DNA of 64,000 nt. It comes from Nitrospirota bacterium (GTDB taxonomy: Bacteria > Nitrospirota > Thermodesulfovibrionia > Thermodesulfovibrionales > UBA6898). Of the stretch, positions 35,533 to 44,135 are shown one piece after another. The position numbers and the translations under genes were made by a program. The stretch spans positions 62,001 to 126,000 of the forward strand of contig JAJXTV010000001.1 in the NCBI GenBank assembly GCA_021783515.1, read 5' to 3'. Below the pieces are notes generated by a model, which worked only from the letters and a program-made list of their open reading frames with translations, did no database searches and was not told the DNA's origin. Each line of letters opens with the position of its first letter. Within the stretch, counting starts at the first letter, position 1.

Positions 35533-36596
35533 ATGAAGTTCACATGGGCCGACGGATGGGTCAGCTCCCAGAGATAAAGGTTGATCTCGTCCATCCTGCA
35601 GTTCATCCTGCAGCCCTCGGGATCGAGGTCGGTACATACCATCTCCATGCATCTCCTTCTGCGTTCTCCCCGCCAGATCTCCTCGAAAGACTGCTCGTGG
35701 ATATTCCCGTATCGAAACGCATCGTCTCCCAGATAGGCGCTGCAGCCCCAGACGTTGCCTCCGGAATCGAGATAAGCCCAGAAGGGAAGAGCCAGGCATC
35801 GCTCGTATCCCCGCCTTTCCCGCTTCATCTTCTTCATCGTCCGCTCCCTGAAGATCACGCTGAACCCGGCGTCACTGAATCGTGCGAGCGCGGCCCGGAG
35901 ATGCGAAAAGGCGGCATAGTCCACGCCCGCGTATGTGCTGGTGCGGCTCTTGTGATGCTGCGAATAGGGCTTGACGACCAGGTACCGCAGCCCTATCCGC
36001 TTTGCGGTTTCGGCAAGCGCCTCTATCGTCCCGGCGTTCTCCGGAAGCAACACCGCCTGCGCCCCGATGGTGCAGCCGGCGCCGGTCCTGTCGTTTATTC
36101 GCACCGCCTCGGCCAGATTATGGATAACGCGGTCAAAATCGCCGGGCTTCGTCCTGTGAACAGCCGCATACGTCTCCCTGTCTCCGGCGTTCAGACTCAC
36201 CTTGATCCATGCTGTGCTGCCGAGCACCCGTTCGGCCAGCTCCGGGGCCAGCAGCACGCCGTTCGTCGTTACCCCCACATCGATGCCGGCCCGCTTCGTC
36301 GAAACGATGATCTCGCCGATCTGCCTGTGGAGAAACGGCTCTCCCTCTCCGCCGAACATGACGCTCTTTATCCCGAGCCGCCCCATTTCGCCGAGGCGCT
36401 CCCCGAGTATCGCGGCATCCAGAAAGCGGGGTCTGTACTCCATGAAATCCAGAGCGCAGAACGTGCAGCGATGATTGCAGGCGCCGGAAGGGGATATCTC
36501 GACATAAAGCGGATACACGTCTTCGCCGGAAAGCCACCTGGCCACCTCCTTCGGGTGAAATATCAGCTTGTGGCTGTCTATCCTGAATTCATCCAT
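35529..36596 (-). CDS. Radical SAM/SPASM protein B
   Basis: This 355-aa enzyme has C40, C44 and C47 (CNHRCTFC), FGGEGEPFLH for the SAM-binding region, and a SPASM-like C-terminal part (VWGCSAYLGDD, GCRMNC). The N-terminal block (IDSHKLIFHP, RWLSGE) and the end HVNFI match the protein at 31595-32701. The start at 36596 lies within the sugar isomerase gene with an 8-bp overlap; a longer frame is not needed. It precedes the E1 alpha gene by a 4-bp overlap. The substrate is unknown. Confidence 0.85.
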   Translation of the reverse strand: MDEFRIDSHKLIFHPKEVARWLSGEDVYPLYVEISPSGACNHRCTFCALDFMEYRPRFLDAAILGERLGEMGRLGIKSVMFGGEGEPFLHRQIGEIIVSTKRAGIDVGVTTNGVLLAPELAERVLGSTAWIKVSLNAGDRETYAAVHRTKPGDFDRVIHNLAEAVRINDRTGAGCTIGAQAVLLPENAGTIEALAETAKRIGLRYLVVKPYSQHHKSRTSTYAGVDYAAFSHLRAALARFSDAGFSVIFRERTMKKMKRERRGYERCLALPFWAYLDSGGNVWGCSAYLGDDAFRYGNIHEQSFEEIWRGERRRRCMEMVCTDLDPEGCRMNCRMDEINLYLWELTHPSAHVNFI

Positions 36597-37188
36597 TGCA
36601 GGCGGCAGCCCCTCTTCCTCCCCTCCCCCGGATAACCGCATCCAAAATGCAGTGACAGATGGAATGGTGGATGACCTCGACAGGGCCGTATGCATGCGAC
36701 GGCACATAAAAATTGTAATCCCCCATGGAAGTAAGGGGATTATGGTTATCAAACCCCGAAAGGGTCACCACCTTACAGTCTTTCGTCCTCGCGGCCCTGA
36801 CCCCGCGCAGAATGTTTTCGGACCTCCCCGAACTGCTTATTGCAAAGAGAATGTCGCCCCCGTCAGCAAACATTTCTATCGGCTTTTCAAAGATATTGTC
36901 GTAACCACAGTCGTTGCCGACACAGGTCAAAAGAGAGCTGTCATTGAAGGCAACCGCGCGTATGCGGCCGTTTTTCCAAAAGTCGACCGCCATGTGACTA
37001 GAAATCGCAGCGCTTCCGCCATTGCCGATAAACATAACCTTGCAACCTTCCCGCAGAGACAGTATCAAATCTATTACGGCATCGACACCGACGGCAAAGT
37101 CGGTCGCTTTTCCGTCAGCACCCGTCACCATTACCCCTCCCACACACTGCAGAAGCTCGCGATAGTAATGTGAAGCATGGCGGTCCAT
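36589..37188 (-). CDS. SIS-domain phosphosugar isomerase, GmhA-like
   Basis: This 199-aa SIS protein resembles sedoheptulose-7-phosphate isomerase GmhA. FIGNGGSAAISSHMAVDF and SSSGRSENI are the phosphosugar-binding loops, and EVIHHSICH contains the C-terminal histidine expected for the family. It lies 10 bp after the kinase/nucleotidyltransferase fusion, so a heptose-like route (isomerase, kinase, nucleotidyltransferase) is plausible. The phosphatase GmhB is not seen. The exact ketose substrate cannot be decided. Confidence 0.85.
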   Translation of the reverse strand: MDRHASHYYRELLQCVGGVMVTGADGKATDFAVGVDAVIDLILSLREGCKVMFIGNGGSAAISSHMAVDFWKNGRIRAVAFNDSSLLTCVGNDCGYDNIFEKPIEMFADGGDILFAISSSGRSENILRGVRAARTKDCKVVTLSGFDNHNPLTSMGDYNFYVPSHAYGPVEVIHHSICHCILDAVIRGRGGRGAAACNG

Positions 37189-37198
37189 TTCTCCCCCG

Positions 37199-38734
37199 TT
37201 ATTTCAATATTGCGTCGATGAACGCCAACAGTTCGTATTTTTCGACCGCTTTCTTGTTGCCGACGATCTGTACCGCAAGAGCGCCCACCGCGTTTCCGAT
37301 GAAGGACGCCAGGTCGAGCGGCAGTTCCCGGGCAAAACACGGCGCGGTGAACGCAAAGAAAGCGTCGCCGGCACCTATCGTATCTATAACCTTCGAGGAA
37401 AATACCGGCGTGTTGTTCATCGTGTCCCGCTGGTCGATACCGAACGACCCCTTCTTTCCCAACGTCACCATGAGGTAATCGGCATTCACCCGGCGCTTTA
37501 TCGCCAGGGCGACATCCTGGATATTGGAAAACCTCTCCTGGGCGGCCAGCCTGATCTCGGGCTCGTCGAGACAGACGTAATAGGGCCTGCGGTATTTCGT
37601 AATCATGTTATATCCGGCATTTGCCGCGTTCGTCTGGGTAGTAACCGCATACCGCTTGGCGTTCTTTTCGATCGCCCCAATGATCCCGGGGGTTACGAAA
37701 CCGTGTCCGAAGTCCGACACCAGCACGATGTCGAAGAGGCCGGCGGTCTTCTCGATATATGCGAGTATCTCGGCCTCGCGCTCTCCCCCGATAAACTCGT
37801 CGTTGAGATAATTCACCTCGAAAATTTTCTGGTTCAGGTACTGGTCGATGTACCGCTTCTTTACAATCGTCGGGCCGTCGTCCCTATAAAAGAATTTGGC
37901 CTTCACGTTCTGTTTCAGGCCCTTCGCGATCTCGCGGTCCCGCGAGGAGTTTTCGCTCCCCAGAAGCGTCACTAACTGCACGTCCTCACAAAGCCCCGCA
38001 ATATGGTTTGCGATGGCGAAGGCGCCCCCGTAGAAAACCTCATGGGTAAGGTATTTGCTCACCACGAGATGCGACTTTGCCGACTTTCCCATGGCGGCGC
38101 AATAATGGTATTCGTCTATGATTCCATCGCCGATGAGAAGCACCTTCAAATCTTTGAGGCTGTTCAGTGTCTCCGCTATCCCCGAAAAGGTATATCGCAT
38201 CGAGAAGTCTTTGAGAAAGGATTTCGTATCCTCCGGGTAGATGTCGAGGAAGTTATTGACGATCTGAGAAGAGCTGAAAGAAAATCCGTCCGTTTCGAAG
38301 ATCCTGCTTTTGCCGAAATAAAGCTCCCTCTCCTCCTCGAATATCTTTTCGTGGATCTTCCTGTGGCGCTCCTTATAGGCCTGGCCTTTTGCGAACACGT
38401 CGGGAGCAATCATCTTGACACACTCAAACGGTATCTCGTCGTCAACCGCGCAGGCAAAATCGACCAACTGGAGCGCCGCCACGTTTTCGACCCTCATCGC
38501 GTCGGGGAAGACCGGCCTCCCCGGCCCTCTGCGGACGTCCTTGTCCTTGATCACCGTGACGACGAGCACGTCTCCCTGCCTTTTCGCCTTCTCGAGGTGA
38601 TTGATGATGCCGGGATGGATGAGGTCGAAGACCCCGTGGCTCTGGACGATCGTCCTGCCCTGCGCCCTCAGTTCCCCGAGCCTTGCGATCAGCTCGTGCA
38701 GGGGGAGGATTTTATGTCCCACCGATTCGATCAC
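37199..38734 (-). CDS. Nucleotidyltransferase-PfkB kinase fusion (HldE-like, reversed order)
   Basis: This 511-aa protein has an N-terminal cytidylyltransferase-like domain (about 25-165) and a C-terminal PfkB-family sugar kinase domain (about 195-505, with the anion-hole motif DTIGAGDAFF). E. coli HldE has the same two parts in the opposite order. The nucleotidyltransferase signature reads H40-P-G-I43, so the second histidine of HxGH is replaced by isoleucine and that half may be inactive or altered; the kinase half looks intact. It overlaps the separate nucleotidyltransferase gene by 4 bp. Confidence 0.85.
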   Translation of the reverse strand: MIESVGHKILPLHELIARLGELRAQGRTIVQSHGVFDLIHPGIINHLEKAKRQGDVLVVTVIKDKDVRRGPGRPVFPDAMRVENVAALQLVDFACAVDDEIPFECVKMIAPDVFAKGQAYKERHRKIHEKIFEEERELYFGKSRIFETDGFSFSSSQIVNNFLDIYPEDTKSFLKDFSMRYTFSGIAETLNSLKDLKVLLIGDGIIDEYHYCAAMGKSAKSHLVVSKYLTHEVFYGGAFAIANHIAGLCEDVQLVTLLGSENSSRDREIAKGLKQNVKAKFFYRDDGPTIVKKRYIDQYLNQKIFEVNYLNDEFIGGEREAEILAYIEKTAGLFDIVLVSDFGHGFVTPGIIGAIEKNAKRYAVTTQTNAANAGYNMITKYRRPYYVCLDEPEIRLAAQERFSNIQDVALAIKRRVNADYLMVTLGKKGSFGIDQRDTMNNTPVFSSKVIDTIGAGDAFFAFTAPCFARELPLDLASFIGNAVGALAVQIVGNKKAVEKYELLAFIDAILK

Positions 38735-39243
38735 TTTCCCTTCGTCCCCCCGTTGCTGCCGCCGAAATATCGCTCCAGCAGCGCCGTGGAAGAAAAGACG
38801 ATCTCGTGGGTAAAGCGCATCTCCGCCCCGATCTCCTTCACCACTTCATGCTCCTTCTGCATCTTTCCCGTCTTGTCCTTCATCCTCTCGAACTCCTGCC
38901 CTTTGACGTAATAGTCCGGCCGGATAAGCCGCAGCGTCTCTTCCGCCGTCGGCCACATGTTGACCGAGACATAATCGACGCACTCCAGGGCCGCGATCGA
39001 TTCCGCCCGGAGCGACTGATCGAAGACCGGCCTGCCCGGCCCCTTGTCCACGTATACATCCGGAGTCACCGTCACTACCAGTATGTCGCCCATCTTCTTT
39101 GACGCCTGCAAATACCTGATATGTCCCGGGTGCATCAGATCGAAGCAGCCGTGGCAGAGCACGACCTTCTTCCCCTGCGCCTTCAGTCCCTTCAGAACCT
39201 CCGCAAGCTCCGCGATCTCGTATATCTTTACGCCGTTCACCAT
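38731..39243 (-). CDS. Sugar-phosphate nucleotidyltransferase, RfaE2-like
   Basis: This 170-aa cytidylyltransferase-like protein resembles the HldE C-terminal (RfaE2) domain, which makes ADP-heptose; relatives use CTP. The signature H38-P39-G40-H41 is complete, and the C-terminal ERYFGGSNG is the end of the fold. I placed the start at MVNGVKI (39243), since the upstream part of the frame is unlike a protein. It precedes the fusion gene and could supply the activity that the fusion's degenerate domain lacks. Confidence 0.85.
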   Translation of the reverse strand: MVNGVKIYEIAELAEVLKGLKAQGKKVVLCHGCFDLMHPGHIRYLQASKKMGDILVVTVTPDVYVDKGPGRPVFDQSLRAESIAALECVDYVSVNMWPTAEETLRLIRPDYYVKGQEFERMKDKTGKMQKEHEVVKEIGAEMRFTHEIVFSSTALLERYFGGSNGGTKGK

Positions 39244-39257
39244 ATCACGAATCTTTT

Positions 39258-40211
39258 CTACCTCTCGCGCTCCCTGAGCGCCGTCCAGAGCGCCGGGATG
39301 GTGTCCGCATGATCGCCCCTCACATAGAAACTCTCCCCGCCGTCGGCCACCGTCCTTACGAGCATCGTCTTCCACGGCCTGAAATAATATGCCGGGTCGC
39401 CCTTCGGCGGCTCCTTCCGGAAGTCCTCCGGCAGCGGATACAGGTCGCTGACCAGCGTCGCAAAATGCCTGATTTCACGCCCTTCGCTCGACGCCGCGTT
39501 CCGCGCCATGCTGAGGGCCTTCAGGAAGACCTCCGGGGCGGTAACCGCGCTCCCGAAGTTCATGACGACACCTCCCTCGAGGTTTTCGATCGCTCCGGTG
39601 AGCGTCAGGAAATCGTGATACGACAACGCCCCGGACGCCGCCCCGTCGAAATTGGGAAGCTCGTGGATGATATCGTGCCCGATGCCGACATGCACGGTGG
39701 CCGGAATGCCAAGCCGGTAACAGGCGGCGAGTATACTGATATCCTTGCGGGGATAGTCGCCCTCCTGGATAGACCTGCCGACCGCACTCCCCATGCCTTC
39801 TCCGTTCCGGCGATAGGCCTCATTCACGATGTCGTTTATCCTGCCCGTTTCATGCCAGAGGCCGAAACGGCCCTCGCGAATGTACCGCCCGACGCTCTCG
39901 GTAGTCGCCCCGACAAGGGCGAATTCGAAGTCATGGATCATGACCGCGCCGTTCATCGCCAGACAGGTGACATAACCCTTTTCGAGCAGGTCGATAAGGA
40001 ACCGTTGCACCCCCGCCCTTATCACATGGCCGCCCGCGAACATGATCACTTCACTCCCCCGGCTCCTGGCCGAGGCTATGCGCGACGCAATCTCATCGAT
40101 CGCCCGGCCGCGGAAGGAAGCGGGGACAAGAGACATGATCACACCCGCATCCAGATCGTGGGCCCTCTCGGCGAGGGGCCTCAGCCTTAATTTCGATCTG
40201 TCGAACATCAT
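39258..40211 (-). CDS. Deoxyhypusine-synthase-like conserved protein
   Basis: This 317-aa protein has no clear signal peptide and reads like the bacterial deoxyhypusine-synthase-like group. FAGGHVIRAGVQRFLI, MNGAVMIHDFEFALVG and NFGSAVTAPEVF look like NAD-binding Rossmann elements. No eIF5A substrate exists in such bacteria, and the lysine active site of true deoxyhypusine synthase is not evident, so the function is probably different. It lies between the TMTC-like glycosyltransferase and the nucleotidyltransferase, with overlap to the former. Confidence is moderate for the family and low for function. Confidence 0.6.
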   Translation of the reverse strand: MMFDRSKLRLRPLAERAHDLDAGVIMSLVPASFRGRAIDEIASRIASARSRGSEVIMFAGGHVIRAGVQRFLIDLLEKGYVTCLAMNGAVMIHDFEFALVGATTESVGRYIREGRFGLWHETGRINDIVNEAYRRNGEGMGSAVGRSIQEGDYPRKDISILAACYRLGIPATVHVGIGHDIIHELPNFDGAASGALSYHDFLTLTGAIENLEGGVVMNFGSAVTAPEVFLKALSMARNAASSEGREIRHFATLVSDLYPLPEDFRKEPPKGDPAYYFRPWKTMLVRTVADGGESFYVRGDHADTIPALWTALRERER

Positions 40212-41935
40212 TTCGTTGCCGCCTTCTGTCCGCCTGCCGCCCGGGTACCCTCTTCCGGCCCGGCGGGGTCCGCGGGAGCGTCGAGGAGCAGCCGCCTCGC
40301 CGCGGCAAAATCCTCCTCCGCCCGCTTTGTATCGCCCATCTTTTCATACACCTGCCCGCGGCTGACATAGGTCTTCGCCATGTTGGACGGCGTAAAGTCG
40401 GCGCCCTCCCAGGAAAGCCTGCCGCCGGGGCGGGGAAACGCTCCGATCACCCTGTTCAGGTCGCGCAGGGCGAGCCCGTATTCCCCCCTCTTGCTGTACA
40501 CGCTGCCTCTGTTATTGTACCCTATCGCCTTTCCTGTTTTCCTTACCACATCGTCCCAGAATTTCAGCTCGTCCGTCCAGACAATGTTTCTCGCATAGGT
40601 GGCGGCTGAAAGCGGCAGGGCGATCAGCAGGACCAGCGCCGCGGCCTTCTTCCGAAGGTCCGCACCGGGCTGGATCTTCCTCGCCGCAAGGACGAGCAGC
40701 GCCGTGCACGAAGCGAAGAAGCCGGCGCTCGGCAGATACGCCCGGTGTTCGAAGATGAGGTCCTTGATCGGGATCACTGAAGACTCCACCGAGATCGTGA
40801 CGAAGAACCATATCACCCCTATCGAGAAGAGCCGATAATATGCGGCCTCCGGCGCCTGCGCCTTCTCTGCCCTGCGCCATGAATAAAGCGCCGCGCCCCC
40901 GGCCGCAAGCAGCCCCGCGGCGGACAACAAGACCCGCGGTTCAAGAAATGAGCGCGACGCGGGATAGTCGTATACCGCCCTCTGGCCAGCAGGAAAGACC
41001 AGGAGTCTTATATATGTCACAATGACCCTGAACTGGGTGACCAGGTATTCGTAGGGGGACCGGCGGAAAAGATCATAGAGCTTGTTCCTGCGGGTGATCT
41101 CATCTATGGCGACACCCGGGGCGGCCAGTCCGAGGCGGGGGCCGAAGAGAGAAAGCGGGATGATCACGAGCGTTGCGGCGAAAGGGATGAGGAAATAAAA
41201 CCTCCTCTTCTCATATTTCGAGCCCGCAAACAACAGCAGTTCGAGAATCGCGATCATGAACGGGGCCGTGAAGGCGATCTCTTTCGTCTTCATAGCCAGC
41301 ACGGCAGCCGCCACCGAAGAGATATACAGCGCGAACCCCGGCCCGCGCTCCTCCCGCCTCTCTTCGATCCGGGCCCGCGCCTCAAGGTACAGGACGACGC
41401 TCAGCAGATAGAACAGGGAGCAGAGGGACGTAAACCGCTGGGTGATGTAGGAGACGGCCTGCGTTTCGACCGGGTGAACGAGAAAGACGAGACCCGTAAA
41501 GAAGGCGACGACCGCATGCCCCCCCGGGTCACCTTCACCTTCGCGTGAAAGGAGCGCCAGGACCCGCTTCGTCAACGCGAAGACAAGCAACGCGTTGATT
41601 ATGTGGATCAGTACGTTCGTCAGATGGAACCAGACCGGGTTTTCTCCCCCCAGCGCATAGTTGACCGCAAAGCTGAGATAGCCGAAGTACCTGGCCTCCG
41701 AGATGTTCGTGAAATAGGAAAGATTTCTCACCATCGGGTTGCCGACGATATATTCGAAGTCGTCGAAGAGAAAAGGGCCGCTGAGAATTACCTTGCCGTA
41801 GAGAAGAACTCCTGCAGCGACGAAGAGAAGGAAGACGCCGCCGGGAGCAAGGAGTCTTCTTTTCCCGGTTGAAGATGTCAGGCCGCCTTTCCGAGTACCG
41901 CCGGCAAGACCTTCCTGGGCATCGCTGCCGCCCAT
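40208..41935 (-). CDS. TMTC-like membrane glycosyltransferase with TPR
   Basis: This 575-aa protein has about ten transmembrane helices, the acidic pair D58-D59 in FLFDDFEYI (as in TMTC/DUF1736-type O-mannosyltransferase-like proteins), VHPVETQAVSYI, and a C-terminal TPR-like region (about 475-545, NNRGSVYSKRGEYGLA). It starts 4 bp after the SPASM gene stop at an ATG at 41935. A longer frame covers the radical SAM gene in shadow and was rejected. It is likely a lipid-carrier-dependent glycosyltransferase of the GT-C fold. Confidence 0.8.
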   Translation of the reverse strand: MGGSDAQEGLAGGTRKGGLTSSTGKRRLLAPGGVFLLFVAAGVLLYGKVILSGPFLFDDFEYIVGNPMVRNLSYFTNISEARYFGYLSFAVNYALGGENPVWFHLTNVLIHIINALLVFALTKRVLALLSREGEGDPGGHAVVAFFTGLVFLVHPVETQAVSYITQRFTSLCSLFYLLSVVLYLEARARIEERREERGPGFALYISSVAAAVLAMKTKEIAFTAPFMIAILELLLFAGSKYEKRRFYFLIPFAATLVIIPLSLFGPRLGLAAPGVAIDEITRRNKLYDLFRRSPYEYLVTQFRVIVTYIRLLVFPAGQRAVYDYPASRSFLEPRVLLSAAGLLAAGGAALYSWRRAEKAQAPEAAYYRLFSIGVIWFFVTISVESSVIPIKDLIFEHRAYLPSAGFFASCTALLVLAARKIQPGADLRKKAAALVLLIALPLSAATYARNIVWTDELKFWDDVVRKTGKAIGYNNRGSVYSKRGEYGLALRDLNRVIGAFPRPGGRLSWEGADFTPSNMAKTYVSRGQVYEKMGDTKRAEEDFAAARRLLLDAPADPAGPEEGTRAAGGQKAATK

Positions 41936-41939
41936 GGTA

Positions 41940-42836
41940 TCAGAAGCGCCTGCATGCGGGGTCGCGGAGTTCCAGAGAGCCCGCCGCTGCGAACGCCCTG
42001 CCCCTGCAGCCTCCCAGACATGCGGCGACTCTTTCGCATGGGCCGCATTCCCCCGGCGGATCGAGCAGGGAACGCCTGACTTCCTTCTTCGCGGAGGAGA
42101 GGATGATCTCCAACAGTGTCGTTTCATGCAGGTCGCCCAGTTCCCCCGGCATCGCAGGACAGGGATAGACCTTGTAGTCCGGGGACACATAGAGCATGCT
42201 GTTGGCCGCCTGGCAGCCGCCTTCGTGATAGTCGGCGTCGGGATAAAAGAGCTGCCAGAGAAAAGGGTCATGGATCGCGATCCGCAGCGCCCGGTAATCG
42301 ATCTTGCGCAAAGCGGCAGCCAGCGCCTCTTCCTCCTCACGCTCCGCACAGACGCACGGGCCGTTCAGTGCAAGTCTCTGGATCGGAAAGATGATGTCTG
42401 GTATTCCCTTCTCCAGACAAAAGGCGATCAGCTCCGGTATCTCGCGGTAGAGGCCTTTGCCGATTTCGAAGGAGACGCCGTGAAGCACGCCGGATTTCCC
42501 CCCTCCTTCTTTCCCTCCGTAAAAGGATCTCACCTCCTCCATCGAAGAGGTATCGACAAAAATTGAGGCCCCGGCCTCAACCGTATCTTCGAGGAGAGAA
42601 GGCTCCGCTGCAGCCGGTCGGACTGTCAGGGATATCCCGATCATGCCGCCGCCAAGGCCCCCGAGGACGGCCCGGCAGCATTCGCCCACCGGCACGGCCG
42701 GCTCCCGCAGACTCAGAAACAGGATCTTCGCGGCTTTTATCTCTTCACAGAGCCGGAGGCAGAGCGCCTCATCGGAAGCCGCATCCGGCAGGTCCCAGTA
42801 TATCCGTATCGGAGAAAGCAACTCCCTAAGATTCAT
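41940..42836 (-). CDS. SPASM-domain protein without radical SAM motif (GeoRSP-like)
   Basis: This 298-aa protein has a C-terminal cysteine-rich SPASM domain (EGGCQAANS, YPCPAMPG, CGPCERVAACLGGCRG, DPAC). Its N-terminal half has barrel-like segments but no CxxxCxxC. It therefore resembles the SPASM-only component of the GeoRSP system described from Geobacter-type genomes. With the full radical SAM enzyme and the PqqD protein upstream it completes the trio. The function is unknown; it may be a partner or scaffold. It overlaps the radical SAM gene by 11 bp. Confidence 0.75.
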   Translation of the reverse strand: MNLRELLSPIRIYWDLPDAASDEALCLRLCEEIKAAKILFLSLREPAVPVGECCRAVLGGLGGGMIGISLTVRPAAAEPSLLEDTVEAGASIFVDTSSMEEVRSFYGGKEGGGKSGVLHGVSFEIGKGLYREIPELIAFCLEKGIPDIIFPIQRLALNGPCVCAEREEEEALAAALRKIDYRALRIAIHDPFLWQLFYPDADYHEGGCQAANSMLYVSPDYKVYPCPAMPGELGDLHETTLLEIILSSAKKEVRRSLLDPPGECGPCERVAACLGGCRGRAFAAAGSLELRDPACRRF

Positions 42837-43839
42837 TTCTCCAGCAGTGGGGATCCGGGTTGTTCATGTCGCCGGTAAGGGCCAGGGTCCTTGCCGTGCA
42901 TCCGCCGAGACACTCGGAATGGCTCTTGCAGCTTACGCACTTCCCCTTCGGCACCTTGTTCCGCATCATATGAAGGACCGGTGAGTTGTCCCAGACCTCG
43001 ATCAGGTCGTCCCTGCAGATGTTCCCGACGACGATCGGGATAAAACCGCACGGGGTAATATCCCCGTTCGACTTGATATTGAGAGAGAGTTTTCCGCAAA
43101 CCGACCCCTTCACGAGCGAGTCGCCCTCCTTGTGCCCCAGCAGGGCGATGATCGGATCTTCGAGAGAGATGCGGAGGCCTTTCACCGTCCCCTTCATCGC
43201 GATCGCCTTGATATAAAAGTCGCGCCACTCCGCGGGACTAAGGTCGAGCATGTCTTTGTTGGCAAAGCCGAGTCCTGAGCACTTGAAGTTGTGAAAATTG
43301 ATATTGGAAACACCGGAGGAACGGGCCATTTCCACAAGACCGTCGACATCGTCAATATTGATCTTGCAGATGACGGAGGAAATCGACGTCTCGATGCCCG
43401 CCTCCTTCAGATGGGCAAGCGCGGCCAGCGCCCGCTCATGGCTCTTCTTAATGCCCCTGAACCGGTCGTGCACCTCGGCCTTCGGGCTGTCGACGCTGAT
43501 GCCGACCTTCGCGAACCCCGCCTCTTTCAGAAGGCGCGCCTTCTCCCGGTCGATCAGAAACCCGTTGCTGTTCATCGAGACCGAGAGCCCGCGGTCCGCC
43601 GCAAAGCGGGCGACCTCAAGCAGGTCCTTTCTCAGAAGCGGCTCGCCGCCCCCGAAGTTCACCGAGAAGACCTTCGCGGCCGCCAGTTTTTCGACGATCC
43701 CGCATACGGTATCAAAATCCAGTTCTTCGCTGACATCGGCCCTGCTGTAACAATGGCTGCACTGAAAGTTGCAGCGGTTCGTCACGGCCCAGTTGACCGT
43801 GAGGGGGGCGGCAGGTATCACACTATCTTTCATCGACAA
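42826..43839 (-). CDS. Radical SAM/SPASM protein (GeoRSP-like)
   Basis: This 337-aa enzyme has C23, C27 and C30 (CNFQCSHC), FGGGEPLLRKD, and a SPASM tail (GKLSLNIKSNGDITPCGF, KCVSCKSHSECLGGC, HCWRN). Together with the PqqD-like and SPASM-only genes it forms the GeoRSP-type set. Radical SAM/PqqD pairs usually modify ribosomal peptides, but no precursor peptide is obvious here. The start could be 6 bases further in (43833). It overlaps the PqqD gene by up to 17 bp, a sign of coupled translation. Confidence 0.85.
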   Translation of the reverse strand: MSMKDSVIPAAPLTVNWAVTNRCNFQCSHCYSRADVSEELDFDTVCGIVEKLAAAKVFSVNFGGGEPLLRKDLLEVARFAADRGLSVSMNSNGFLIDREKARLLKEAGFAKVGISVDSPKAEVHDRFRGIKKSHERALAALAHLKEAGIETSISSVICKINIDDVDGLVEMARSSGVSNINFHNFKCSGLGFANKDMLDLSPAEWRDFYIKAIAMKGTVKGLRISLEDPIIALLGHKEGDSLVKGSVCGKLSLNIKSNGDITPCGFIPIVVGNICRDDLIEVWDNSPVLHMMRNKVPKGKCVSCKSHSECLGGCTARTLALTGDMNNPDPHCWRNES

Positions 43840-44131
43840 GTCCTTCCTCCTTCAGATGCTCCAGGAACGCCACGACGTCGTTTCTGAGGACCTCCTCTTC
43901 CACGTCGAACTGCAGCTTCAGTTCGGAAACGATGTCGTCCACCGTCCTTCCGTCGCAGAGTTTCCATATCTCGGTGCCGAGAAGATTGAAAGAGTGCATC
44001 TTGCCGGAACAGAGGATGATCGACGTTCCCACGTCGGCCACGTCCTCGCCCTTGCCGAGCCCGGCGTATGCTTCCTCCTTATACCGGTCCTCCTCCCGCC
44101 ACTTCGCACCGGGATTTCTGTATATCTTCAT
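43823..44131 (-). CDS. PqqD-family protein (GeoRSP-like)
   Basis: This 102-aa protein has the PqqD wing fold: SIILCSGKMHSFNLLGTEIW, then CDGRTVDDIVSEL and FLEHLKEEGLV. PqqD proteins bind precursor peptides and present them to a radical SAM enzyme. It is encoded directly before the GeoRSP-like radical SAM gene. The sequence up to residue 35 is unusual for the family and includes KGEDVADVG. No precursor peptide gene is seen within the operon, so its client is unknown. Confidence 0.82.
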   Translation of the reverse strand: MKIYRNPGAKWREEDRYKEEAYAGLGKGEDVADVGTSIILCSGKMHSFNLLGTEIWKLCDGRTVDDIVSELKLQFDVEEEVLRNDVVAFLEHLKEEGLVDER

Positions 44132-44135
44132 TCCG

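Noticed and set aside
35533-35799. N-terminal extension of the E1 alpha gene
   Set aside because: It is antisense-like low-complexity sequence within the radical SAM gene; the ATG at 35532 gives the ATGA overlap and the normal E1 alpha start.
41936-42349. N-terminal extension of the TMTC-like glycosyltransferase
   Set aside because: The extension is Arg/Ser-rich and lies in shadow of the SPASM gene. The ATG at 41935, 4 bases after that stop, precedes the first membrane helix.
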